Below are positions 1 to 7,876 of a stretch of 64,000 bases of DNA, piece by piece. Both the position numbers and the translations under genes were made by a program. Source of the stretch: an uncultured Parabacteroides sp. (GTDB taxonomy: Bacteria; Bacteroidota; Bacteroidia; Bacteroidales; Tannerellaceae). How positions within the stretch are numbered: the first letter of the stretch is position 1; every line of letters starts with the position of its first letter. Where the stretch lies: assembly GCA_934718155.1 (NCBI GenBank), contig CAKUZF010000002.1, forward strand, positions 1 through 64,000. The letters are read 5' to 3'. Under the pieces are notes generated by a model. The model was given only the letters and a program-made list of their open reading frames with translations, did not search any database and had not been told where the DNA came from.

Positions 1-69
1 TTATGTAAATCTCTTCAAAGATCGCTTCCTCTCGACCAACAACCTGTCGTTGTTTCTCGATTGCGGGTG

Positions 70-100
70 CAAAGGTAGTGTTATAAAACATATCTGCAAA
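70..100 (-). promoter_or_regulatory. Bacteroidales-type promoter reading off the left edge
   Basis: On the minus strand a -7 box TACCTTTG (70-77) lies 19 bases from a -33 TTTG (97-100), the spacing of Bacteroides sigma-ABfr promoters. It would start a transcript at about base 62 leading out of the window, so its gene is not visible. GTTATAAAACATAT lies in the spacer. Bases 101-186 show nothing else recognisable. Confidence 0.6.
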
Positions 101-186
101 ACATTTTTCGAACTTTTTTCACTCGTCCTTTAACGCTCTTTCACTAAAACTGGGTCTTAATTACTGTGGCACAAACAATAAGAACG

Positions 187-239
187 ATAAAAAAAATGCA
201 GAATGACTTCTCCGAAAACGGAGAGATCATCCTGCATTG
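187..239 (-). terminator. Rho-independent terminator after rpiB
   Basis: On the minus strand a long stem (AATGCAGGATGA pairs with TCATTCTGCATT, and CTCCG pairs with CGGAG around a TTTT loop) is followed by eight T residues. It lies about 40 bases after the rpiB stop and closes the tkt-rpiB operon. Confidence 0.85.
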
Positions 240-279
240 TGCGTGTAATTGAATATAGATGTAAAACTATAGCCCGTTT

Positions 280-720
280 TTACTTCTGAAGCGGAATCTT
301 ATTCACCCGACGCTGATGGCGACCGCCCTCAAACGGAGTGTCAAGAAAAGCATCAACCATGCGCTTAGCTTCATCTGTCGTCACAAAACGACCCGGCATA
401 ACCAAGACATTCGCATCGTTGTGCGCACGTGCGAGGCGAGCGATTTCTTCCATCCAGCAGTGAGCGGCACGCACGCCTTGGTGCTTATTGAGCGTCATAC
501 CGATACCGTTGCCCGATCCACAAATTGCAATGCCTGGATACACTTCACCCGCATCGATCGCATCACCTAATTGATGAGCAAAATCGGGATAGTCGCAACT
601 CTCTGTTGAGAAACAGCCAAAATCCTTGTATGCCAACCCACGCGCATCGAGCAAACCTTTCACAAACTCTTTTAACTCATAACCAGCGTGGTCGCTGCAC
701 AAACCTACAACTGTTGCCAT
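280..720 (-). CDS. rpiB: Ribose-5-phosphate isomerase B
   Basis: Cytoplasmic enzyme that interconverts ribose 5-phosphate and ribulose 5-phosphate in the non-oxidative pentose phosphate pathway. The 146-residue product has the RpiB/LacAB fold signatures: SDHAGYELK near the N terminus, the active-site cysteine in ICGSGNGIGM, and RAAHCWMEEIARLARAHNDANVL around the phosphate-binding histidine and asparagine. The reading frame extends five codons further to a GTG, but the ATG at 720 has a strong AGGTGGAGGAG Shine-Dalgarno six bases upstream and was chosen. It follows transketolase after a 22-base gap on the same strand, so the two form a pathway operon ending in a clear terminator. Confidence 0.95.
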   Translation of the reverse strand: MATVVGLCSDHAGYELKEFVKGLLDARGLAYKDFGCFSTESCDYPDFAHQLGDAIDAGEVYPGIAICGSGNGIGMTLNKHQGVRAAHCWMEEIARLARAHNDANVLVMPGRFVTTDEAKRMVDAFLDTPFEGGRHQRRVNKIPLQK

Positions 721-742
721 GTTTGTCTCCTCCACCTTTATA

Positions 743-2773
743 TTATGCTAAAAACTCTTTAACCTGCTTATATACATTCTGCGCAGTGAAGCCGAGCTTC
801 TCATCGAGCACTTTATATGGTGCTGAGAAACCAAACGAACCTAACCCCCATACCTTACCGTAAGGACCAACAAGACCCTCTATGGTAACGGGCAAGCCCG
901 CCGTAAGTCCAAACACCTTGCTGCCCGTCGGAATGACAGACTCCTGATACTCCTTAGTCTGTGAACGGAAAAGGCCTTCTGACGGAGCGGAAACGATGCG
1001 CAACTTCACTCCTTCAGCACGCAACAGCGCTGCGCCCTCTACCAACGTAGACACCTCTGATCCTGAAGCGACCAAAATCACGTTGGGATTCTCATCCTCG
1101 TTGACAATATAAGCGCCCTTTTGCGCGCCTAAAGCCTCCTGATAGCGATCAGTCGTTGCAGGCAAGTTGTTGACATTCTGACGAGAGAGGATCAAAGCCG
1201 TTGGAGTATCGGTATTTTCCATCGCCATCTTCCAAGCCACAGTAGTTTCCTCGACATCGGCCGGACGCAACACAAGCATCGAGTTCTTGCCTTTATGATT
1301 CTTCAACTTCTCCAACAGACGCACTTGTGCCTCCTGCTCAACAGGCTCATGAGTAGGTCCGTCTTCGCCTACGCGGAAAGCATCGTGCGTCCAGATGAAC
1401 TTCACCGGCTGACGCATTAAGGCAGCCATACGCAGAGCGGGCTTCATATAATCGGAGAACACAAAGAAAGTGCCGCAAGCAGCGATCACACCACCATGCA
1501 GACTCATACCAATGCAGACACAAGCCATAGTAAGCTCAGCTACACCCGCTTGGAAGAAAGCTCCCGTAAAGTCGCCACGCTTAAGGGCGTGAGTCTTCTT
1601 CAAGAAACCGTCGGTCTTATCGGAATTGGAAAGGTCGGCCGAAGCCACGATCATATTCTCTACATTCTCGGCCAAAACGCCCAAGCAAGTAGCAGAACCA
1701 CCGCGAGTAGCCTGATTGGGTTTCTGCTGAATTGCCTCCCAATTGATGGCCGGAGCCTCGCCTGAGAACCACTTCTGCATCTTGGCAGCCAAGTCGGGAT
1801 GAGCCTCCGCCCACGCCTTCTTAACGGCACGACGCTCGACCATGATGGCCTCCAACTCTGCACGACGCTTTGCGTAAAGAGCCTCCACCTCTGGGAAGAC
1901 GGCGAAGGGATGCTCAGGATCGCCACCCAGATTCTTGATCGTCTCGGCGATAGAAGCGCCTGCTGCTGTCAAAGGCTGTCCGTGGGTGCTGACCTTATTC
2001 TCATAGCTGCTCTGGTCGGGGCCCATAGCGCCTTTACCCATCAGCGTATCGCCAATGATCAATGTCGGGCGCTGCTTCTCGGCTTTCGCCTCAGTCAAGG
2101 CGGCACGAATCTGTGCTACATCATTGCCATTGATATGGAGAACTTTCCATCCCCAAGCCTCGTATTTCTTCTGAACGTCTTCGGTGTCAACCTCCTCGAC
2201 AGTAGTCGAAAGCTGTACGTTGTTGGCATCGTAGAACATGATCAAGTTATCCAAGCCCAGCGTACCAGCCACGCGGCCTGCACCCTGCGAGATTTCCTCC
2301 TGCACACCACCATCTGAGATGTAAGCATAGATCGTCTGACTCATCACCTCTGCGCCTAAGCGTGCTTGCAGGAACTTAGCCGCGATGGCCGCACCTACGG
2401 CATAGGTATGCCCTTGTCCAAGCGGGCCAGAAGTGTTCTCGACGCCACGCTCAAAGTTCACTTCGGGGTGACCCGGCGTTACGCTGCCCCACTGACGGAA
2501 CTGCTGCAACTCCTCGATCGTAAACTTTCCGCTCAACGCCAACACGCCATACAACATCGGCGACATGTGTCCGGGGTCTAAGAAGAAGCGGTCGCGACCT
2601 TCCCAAGTGGGATTCTCCGGATCATACTCCAAAAACTCGGTGAACAGTACATTGACAAAGTCCGCACCGCCCATTGCGCCACCCGGATGTCCAGATTTCG
2701 CCTTCTCTACCATAGACGCAGCCAGGATACGGATGTTATCCGCTGCTCGGTTCATAACTTGAATATCGTTCAT
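743..2773 (-). CDS. tkt: Transketolase
   Basis: Thiamine-diphosphate enzyme that transfers two-carbon ketol units between sugar phosphates in the pentose phosphate pathway. The 676-residue length is typical. Visible signatures are GHPGGAMGGAD near the N terminus, the ThDP/metal motif around SDGGVQEE through DANNVQLS, GQPLTAAG, and the pyrimidine-domain stretch THDAFRVGEDGPTHEPVEQ. The ATG at 2773 is preferred; an in-frame TTG five codons earlier is less likely. The nearest promoter-like element is a weak TATCTTCG on the minus strand at 2804-2811. It is the first gene of a two-gene operon with rpiB. Confidence 0.95.
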   Translation of the reverse strand: MNDIQVMNRAADNIRILAASMVEKAKSGHPGGAMGGADFVNVLFTEFLEYDPENPTWEGRDRFFLDPGHMSPMLYGVLALSGKFTIEELQQFRQWGSVTPGHPEVNFERGVENTSGPLGQGHTYAVGAAIAAKFLQARLGAEVMSQTIYAYISDGGVQEEISQGAGRVAGTLGLDNLIMFYDANNVQLSTTVEEVDTEDVQKKYEAWGWKVLHINGNDVAQIRAALTEAKAEKQRPTLIIGDTLMGKGAMGPDQSSYENKVSTHGQPLTAAGASIAETIKNLGGDPEHPFAVFPEVEALYAKRRAELEAIMVERRAVKKAWAEAHPDLAAKMQKWFSGEAPAINWEAIQQKPNQATRGGSATCLGVLAENVENMIVASADLSNSDKTDGFLKKTHALKRGDFTGAFFQAGVAELTMACVCIGMSLHGGVIAACGTFFVFSDYMKPALRMAALMRQPVKFIWTHDAFRVGEDGPTHEPVEQEAQVRLLEKLKNHKGKNSMLVLRPADVEETTVAWKMAMENTDTPTALILSRQNVNNLPATTDRYQEALGAQKGAYIVNEDENPNVILVASGSEVSTLVEGAALLRAEGVKLRIVSAPSEGLFRSQTKEYQESVIPTGSKVFGLTAGLPVTIEGLVGPYGKVWGLGSFGFSAPYKVLDEKLGFTAQNVYKQVKEFLA

Positions 2774-2849
2774 GACTTTATGTAACAAAATTATTTTCTA
2801 CCGCGAAGATAGGCATTCTATTTCATTTACGACCGATTCTTAGAAAGAA

Positions 2850-2880
2850 TTGCGCATTCAGAAATAAAACCCTACTTTTG
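2850..2880 (+). promoter_or_regulatory. Promoter for topB-oxyR
   Basis: TTG at 2850-2852 and TACTTTTG at 2873-2880 are separated by 20 bases, matching the Bacteroides -33/-7 consensus. The expected start is about 35 bases before the topB ATG. Confidence 0.6.
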
Positions 2881-2920
2881 CCATCCCAATACATAAGTAT
2901 ATAATATTGAAGAAAGCCAT

Positions 2921-5008
2921 ATGATCGTTTGCATCGCCGAGAAACCAAGCGTGGCCCGAGAAATAGCTAAAGTGTTAGGGGCCAACACTAGCCACAAAGG
3001 ATACATGGAGGGGAACGGGTATCAAGTAACCTGGACCTTCGGCCATCTGTGCACCTTGAAGGAGCCGCAAGACTACACCGAAAGTTGGAAACGGTGGAGC
3101 CTCAGTTCTCTGCCCATGATTCCGCCCCGCTTCGGCATCAAGCTGATCAGCGACGCAGGCGGCGAGGAGCAGTTCCACATCATAGAGGGACTGATGCGGC
3201 AGGCCGAGAAGGTGATCAATTGTGGTGATGCCGGCCAAGAGGGAGAGCTGATCCAGCGCTGGGTGATGCAAAAGGCCGACTGCCAGTGTCCCGTGTACCG
3301 TTTGTGGGTCTCCTCGCTGACCGAAGAGGCCATCCGCGAAGGATTCGGCCAGTTGAAAGAGCAAAGCGCCTACACCAAGCTTTACGAAGCGGGGCTTTCG
3401 CGCGCCATTGGCGACTGGCTGCTGGGCATGAACGCCACGCGTCTCTACACCTTGCGCTACGGCAGCAACCGACAGGTGCTCTCGATCGGACGTGTGCAGA
3501 CGCCAACGCTGGCCCTGATCGTGAACCGACAAGCGGAAATCGACCATTTCAAACCGGAGCCTTTTTGGGAACTGAAGACACTTTACCGCGGTGTGACATT
3601 CGCCTCAACAAAGGGGAAATTTGCGACCAAGGAGGAGGGCGAAGCCTTCCTCGACATCGTGCGCGAGGCCGACTTCGAAGTGACTGGCGTTGGCGAGAAA
3701 CGAGGGAAGGAGTTCGCCCCACGCCTCTTCGACCTGACCTCGCTGCAGGTGGAGTGCAACAAGAAGTTTGCCTTCTCGGCCGACGACACACTGAAATTGA
3801 TCCAATCGCTCTACGAGAAGAAGCTGACCACCTATCCCCGTGTAGACACCACCTTCTTGAGCGACGACCTCTATCCCAAGGTGCCGCAAACGCTGAAAGG
3901 GCTGGCCAGCTATACCGAACTGACTGCCCCTCTACTGGCCCAAGCGAAGCTACCCAAGAGCAAGCGAGTGTTCGACAACTCGAAGGTGACCGACCACCAT
4001 GCCATCATCCCCACAGGCGTAGTAGCGCAGGGGATGAGCGACGCCGAACAGAAGGTGTACGACCTGGTGGCCCGTCGCTTCATCGCCGCCTTTTATCCCG
4101 ACTGCGAAATCTCTACCACCACCGTGCAAGGCAAGGTTGGCAAAGTGGAGTTTAAGGCTTCGGGCAAGCAGATACTGAAACCGGGATGGCGCGTGGTGTT
4201 CGGCGGCGAGCCGAAAGACCCCGACGCTGACCCAACCGACGAGGGCAATGGCGTGCTGCCCGCCTTCGTGAAAGGAGAAAGCGGGCCACACCAGCCTCTT
4301 CTGAAAGAGGGAAGCACACAGCCACCCAAGCCCTACACGGAGGCCACCCTCCTGCGTGCGATGGAAACAGCGGGCAAGTTGGTGGACAACGAGGAGCTGC
4401 GCGACGCACTGAAGGAAAACGGCATAGGCCGCCCCTCCACCCGCGCCGCCATCATCGAGACACTATTCAAGCGGCACTACATCCGCAAAGAGCGCAAAAA
4501 CCTCTTCCCTACAGCCACAGGCGTTGAGCTGATCGCCACCATCCACGACGAGCTGCTGAAGAGCGCCGAGCTGACGGGGCAGTGGGAAAAGAAACTACGA
4601 CAGATCGAACGTGGCAGCTACGAGACAACGGACTTCCTGGAAGAGCTGAAACAACTGGTTCAGCAAGTGGTGCTCAACGTCTTCGCCGACCAAAGTGGGC
4701 GCACCATCACCATCGAGCAGCCCACAGCCGGACCCGCCCCAAAGAGGCCCAAAGCCCGCTCGAAAGCAGCCCCAAGCGCACAAAAAAGCGAGACGGAGAC
4801 CGCCCAAAAGCCGAAGCAAACGAAGAAAGAGGCCGCCCCGCGCTGCCCGCGCTGCGGAAAAGGCACCCTATTGAGGGGCAAAACGGCCTATGGCTGCTCC
4901 GAATACAAGAGCGGCTGCACCTTCCGCCTCGACTATGCCACCTATGGCAGCTCGCTGACCGACGCTCAGCTCATAGAACTGCTGGAACAACAGTTTCCAA
5001 ACCGATAA
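2921..5008 (+). CDS. topB: DNA topoisomerase III (type IA)
   Basis: Type IA topoisomerase that relaxes or decatenates DNA by cutting one strand. The 695-residue protein opens with a Toprim domain (IAEKPSVAREIAKVLGA), followed by DAGQEGELIQRWV, where the family usually has DAGREGELI. The catalytic tyrosine is in LTTYPRVDT at about residue 305, and the conserved GIGRPSTRAAIIETLFKRHYI follows near residue 500. A Pro/Ala/Lys-rich linker (about residues 600-640) leads to a C-terminal zinc ribbon with CPRCGKGTLL and two further cysteines, probably for single-stranded DNA contact. Conjugative elements of Bacteroidetes often carry topB-like genes, but no mobilisation or integrase gene is nearby, so this looks like the chromosomal copy. 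oxyR follows after 14 bases. Confidence 0.93.
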   Translation: MIVCIAEKPSVAREIAKVLGANTSHKGYMEGNGYQVTWTFGHLCTLKEPQDYTESWKRWSLSSLPMIPPRFGIKLISDAGGEEQFHIIEGLMRQAEKVINCGDAGQEGELIQRWVMQKADCQCPVYRLWVSSLTEEAIREGFGQLKEQSAYTKLYEAGLSRAIGDWLLGMNATRLYTLRYGSNRQVLSIGRVQTPTLALIVNRQAEIDHFKPEPFWELKTLYRGVTFASTKGKFATKEEGEAFLDIVREADFEVTGVGEKRGKEFAPRLFDLTSLQVECNKKFAFSADDTLKLIQSLYEKKLTTYPRVDTTFLSDDLYPKVPQTLKGLASYTELTAPLLAQAKLPKSKRVFDNSKVTDHHAIIPTGVVAQGMSDAEQKVYDLVARRFIAAFYPDCEISTTTVQGKVGKVEFKASGKQILKPGWRVVFGGEPKDPDADPTDEGNGVLPAFVKGESGPHQPLLKEGSTQPPKPYTEATLLRAMETAGKLVDNEELRDALKENGIGRPSTRAAIIETLFKRHYIRKERKNLFPTATGVELIATIHDELLKSAELTGQWEKKLRQIERGSYETTDFLEELKQLVQQVVLNVFADQSGRTITIEQPTAGPAPKRPKARSKAAPSAQKSETETAQKPKQTKKEAAPRCPRCGKGTLLRGKTAYGCSEYKSGCTFRLDYATYGSSLTDAQLIELLEQQFPNR

Positions 5009-5022
5009 ACATATCATAGATC

Positions 5023-5949
5023 ATGAACATACAACAATTAGAATACATCCTTGCCGTAGATAAGCTACGACATTTCGCCAAAGCGGCGGAATACTGCCAC
5101 GTGACCCAGCCAACGCTGAGCATGATGATCCAGAAGTTGGAAGACGAATTAGGGGCCAAGCTGTTCGACCGCACCTCGCAACCCATCAAGCCCACTCCGG
5201 CGGGACTGAAAGTGCTGGCCCAAGCAAAGATTGTGCTGCACCAAATGGCGCAGATCAAGGATATCGTGAGCGAGGAAGAGGAATCGCTCCGAGGCACCTT
5301 TAAGCTGGCCGTATTGCCGACAATCGCCCCCTATTTGCTGCCACGCTTCCTGACACAACTCACGACGCGATACCCAGACATGGACCTCCGCATCCTGGAG
5401 ATGCAAACCGCTCCCACGTTGGAGGCCTTGCGGCAAGGCGAAATCGATGCCGCCCTCATCGCCAGCCAGCCCAACGACCCGAAGCTCAAGGGAGAGACAC
5501 TTTTCTACGAGCAATTCTTCGGCTACGTGGCCAAGGGAGATCCGCTGTTCGACAAGGAGTTAATCCGCACCGCCGACATCAGCGACGAGCGTCTTTGGCT
5601 GCTCGACGAGGGACACTGCTTCCGCGACCAGCTGGTGCGCTTCTGCCAGATGGAACGAGTGAAAATAAGGCAAGCGGCCTACCGATTGGGCAGCATGGAG
5701 ACCTTCATGCGCATGGTGGAGAGCGGCAACGGAGTCACTTTCATCCCCGAGCTGGCCACCATGCAACTCAGCTCAGAGCAACAAACGCTAGTACGCCCAT
5801 TCGCCATCCCCAAGCCAACCCGCGAGATCGTTTGGGCAACCCGCACAGACTTCATTCGCCATAAGTTGGCTCAGATCCTGATGAGCCACATCCAACAGGC
5901 CGTTCCGAAGGCGATGCTCACGCCACAACCGGGGCAAAAAGTGGTTTAA
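5023..5949 (+). CDS. oxyR: Hydrogen peroxide-sensing LysR regulator OxyR
   Basis: LysR-family transcription factor of 308 residues. The N-terminal winged helix-turn-helix is clear (residues 1-60, with HFAKAAEYCHVTQPTLSMMIQKLE). In the effector domain the motif LLDEGHCFRDQLVRFC places cysteines at residues 199 and 208, exactly the peroxide-sensing disulfide pair of the E. coli protein, which makes OxyR the specific call rather than a generic LysR protein. It should activate catalase, Dps and peroxiredoxin genes elsewhere. It lies 14 bases after topB and is probably cotranscribed. Immediately after its stop comes an unusual 22-bp repeat array. Confidence 0.93.
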   Translation: MNIQQLEYILAVDKLRHFAKAAEYCHVTQPTLSMMIQKLEDELGAKLFDRTSQPIKPTPAGLKVLAQAKIVLHQMAQIKDIVSEEEESLRGTFKLAVLPTIAPYLLPRFLTQLTTRYPDMDLRILEMQTAPTLEALRQGEIDAALIASQPNDPKLKGETLFYEQFFGYVAKGDPLFDKELIRTADISDERLWLLDEGHCFRDQLVRFCQMERVKIRQAAYRLGSMETFMRMVESGNGVTFIPELATMQLSSEQQTLVRPFAIPKPTREIVWATRTDFIRHKLAQILMSHIQQAVPKAMLTPQPGQKVV

Positions 5950-5979
5950 AAAAAACATGGTGATGGACGCAAAAAACGA

Positions 5980-6089
5980 CGGCCGTTGTTGTGAAAAACC
6001 ACGGGCAACGGCGTGAAAAACCACGGGCAACAAAATTTATAACAACGGGCAACAAAATTTATCGGTACGGGCAACGATTTTTACACAAG
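5980..6089 (+). repeat. 22-bp modular tandem array, copy 1
   Basis: Five units with an exact 22-base period start at 5980, 6002, 6024, 6046 and 6068. Units 2-5 begin CGGGCAAC; the first begins with the variant CGGCCGTT. The rest of the unit comes in two main versions, one ending in GTGAAAAACCA and one containing AAAATTTAT. A six-unit array built from the same modules lies in opposite orientation at 53962-54093. Apart from this array and a hairpin near 6341, the gene-free stretch 5950-6555 shows nothing recognisable. No open frame with coding character crosses it. Confidence 0.85.
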
Positions 6090-6340
6090 CTACCGTTCTT
6101 TTTTGCAAAAAAAATCCATATCTGATAGCTGGGCGTTGGTGCGGGATGATGTTTTTTGAGTTTTTTTGACAATAAAGTGAGCGATAGATAGACAAGACAG
6201 AATCGAGCAGTCGCACTGCGTAAGAAAAAACAATTTAACTGAGACGGTTAGACAAATTGGTTAGACAAAACGGAGGGCTGCCGCTTAATCCCCCAGGGGA
6301 AACGGGGAGGGCCGAACAAAGAGCAAAGCGTATAAAAACT

Positions 6341-6372
6341 AAAAGAGGGTCTTTTCGCAAGGACCCTCTTTT
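6341..6372. terminator. Bidirectional hairpin terminator
   Basis: AAAGAGGGTC and GACCCTCTTT form a perfect 10-bp stem around a 10-base loop, with A and T runs at the two ends, so it can work on either strand. It lies between the convergent oxyR (plus) and nuclease (minus) genes, about 390 bases after oxyR and 180 bases after the nuclease stop. Confidence 0.6.
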
Positions 6373-6555
6373 AAGCTTTTAATAGGTATTAGCCTTTAAG
6401 GCAAAAAGATTGTTTAGGTTATCTGACCGCAAAGGTGCGGCATTTTTCAGAATTGGCCAAATAAAAAAACATATTTTACAACATATTTTCCGTCTATTTC
6501 TGACATTTTATTCATTTAATCGCCTTTATCGACCTTTCAATGAGAGAAAAATCGA

Positions 6556-7608
6556 TCAAAATGACCAAATGTCAACATGAAATGCTGACTCCATGCTTTT
6601 CTCCACCTCATCGGGCAGAGCGGGGAAAAAGTCGATTCCGGTTAGTTGCTCCACCTTGTCGATCGGCATCATGAGTTCGCACAGCGAAGTGGTTCCGTAG
6701 TCGCGATTTTCAAACACAAAGCCCACACCCTCCAGCCGATTATCGACCACCATACAAAGCACCTTATAAAAATGGCGGGGAATAGCCACACGGTTCTTAC
6801 CCAAGCGGGGCAAATCCTCTTTGGGGATGACAGGCCCCGTGGCAATCAAGACGGCACCATTCTCGCGAGCCCATAGGCGAACCAACTCTTCCAGCTCCTT
6901 CCAGATGCCCCGGTTCAAGCCTGGCTTCTGAGGGCATACGTTGCTCAGATAGAAAGATTCGCGCATTGCCTTGAGCGACCACTTCATGTCGCCCGCTGGC
7001 GCCAAGTGGCCTCGATCGTAGCCAGTGCGGGTATAATCGTCGTTGGTGGCAGAAGCTCCCTTCACCATCGGGTCGACCACAAATTTGTTTTGCCGCTCGG
7101 CCTTGTCGCTGCGAGCCTCTCGGTCGGTGAGCACATAAGCCACCCAGTTGGCAACGCGATAGTCGGAATTGTAGGACACGGTGTAGCCCTCATGCTCAAT
7201 CACCTGCTCGGTACGCTTCTGCCTCAACCGCGGAAGTTCCACGCCTTTAGGCAGAGGCAGGAGGTTCGTGACATCGTTTTGCGCTCGTTTCGCATTGGCC
7301 AACTGCGCTTTCGCCGCGGCTTGTTTGGCCGGCGCCTTGGCAACAGGTTTAGAGGTCGATTTGGCGGGTCGCGAGGCGGGCTTATGTTCCGCCTCGGCTG
7401 GCAGTTGCTTGTTGTCAACGACTCGTTCCTTGCTGGTTTTCGCCTGATTATCGTTCGGCTGCGAGAACCGATCGTAAAGATACAACCCACCGATGCCGAC
7501 CGCCATTGCCGCACAGAGAGTCAGCAACAAGCGTCTCATGAGATCGGCCGCAAACGCAACCTTCTGTTTTGTCTTACTTTTCGCCTTATAACTTTTTTTC
7601 TTTGCCAT
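6556..7608 (-). CDS. DNA/RNA non-specific endonuclease, membrane-anchored or secreted
   Basis: The 350-residue protein begins with a Lys-rich stretch and one hydrophobic segment (about residues 28-46, MRRLLLTLCAAMAVGIGGLY), then a Lys/Ala/Pro-rich linker to about residue 110. The C-terminal domain is a Serratia-type beta-beta-alpha-metal nuclease (NUC1/Endonuclease_NS). The catalytic DRGH motif is seen in TGYDRGHLAPAGDMKW, and the metal-binding Asn region in SNVCPQKPGLNRGIWKELE. The linker and anchor suggest it works outside the inner membrane, perhaps on environmental nucleic acid for nutrition. No immunity partner is adjacent, which argues against a toxin role. A weak TAAGTTTG promoter-like box lies at 7640-7647 on the minus strand. 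Confidence 0.9.
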   Translation of the reverse strand: MAKKKSYKAKSKTKQKVAFAADLMRRLLLTLCAAMAVGIGGLYLYDRFSQPNDNQAKTSKERVVDNKQLPAEAEHKPASRPAKSTSKPVAKAPAKQAAAKAQLANAKRAQNDVTNLLPLPKGVELPRLRQKRTEQVIEHEGYTVSYNSDYRVANWVAYVLTDREARSDKAERQNKFVVDPMVKGASATNDDYTRTGYDRGHLAPAGDMKWSLKAMRESFYLSNVCPQKPGLNRGIWKELEELVRLWARENGAVLIATGPVIPKEDLPRLGKNRVAIPRHFYKVLCMVVDNRLEGVGFVFENRDYGTTSLCELMMPIDKVEQLTGIDFFPALPDEVEKSMESAFHVDIWSF

Positions 7609-7773
7609 TACTTTCAGATGGTTCTTTATTTCGAGAGGACAAACTTACGGAAAAATATCGATTTGGCAGCATCATTCGCATAAACATGCCTGAAGCCAAC
7701 TCACGAGCGAGGCCGCTCTTTCGAGGCTCGCCTCCCGCGTCAGAAATCGCGGAATCCGCGGCTTTCAACTCAC

Positions 7774-7821
7774 AAAAAAACCGGAAGCGGAAAGGATGTC
7801 GTCCCCTTCACGCTCCCGGTC
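7774..7821 (-). terminator. Terminator after the susD-like gene
   Basis: On the minus strand ACCGGGAGCGTGAAGGGG pairs with CCTTTCCGCTTCCGGT around a short loop and is followed by seven T residues. It lies about 55 bases after the SusD stop. The remaining bases 7609-7773 hold only the weak promoter-like box of the nuclease gene. Confidence 0.8.
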
Positions 7822-7876
7822 TTGTTGGTTATAACCTTTCGCCCTCTCGGCCCAGAACGGCCGAGTCGCAATTCGT

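Noticed and set aside
2921..5008. topB as part of a conjugative element
   Set aside because: No integrase, mobilisation or tra genes or attachment repeats are seen near it, and oxyR follows directly.
5980..6089. CRISPR array
   Set aside because: Units are 22 bases with only about 8 invariant bases and no unique spacers; the other bases fall into two recurring versions. No cas gene is nearby.
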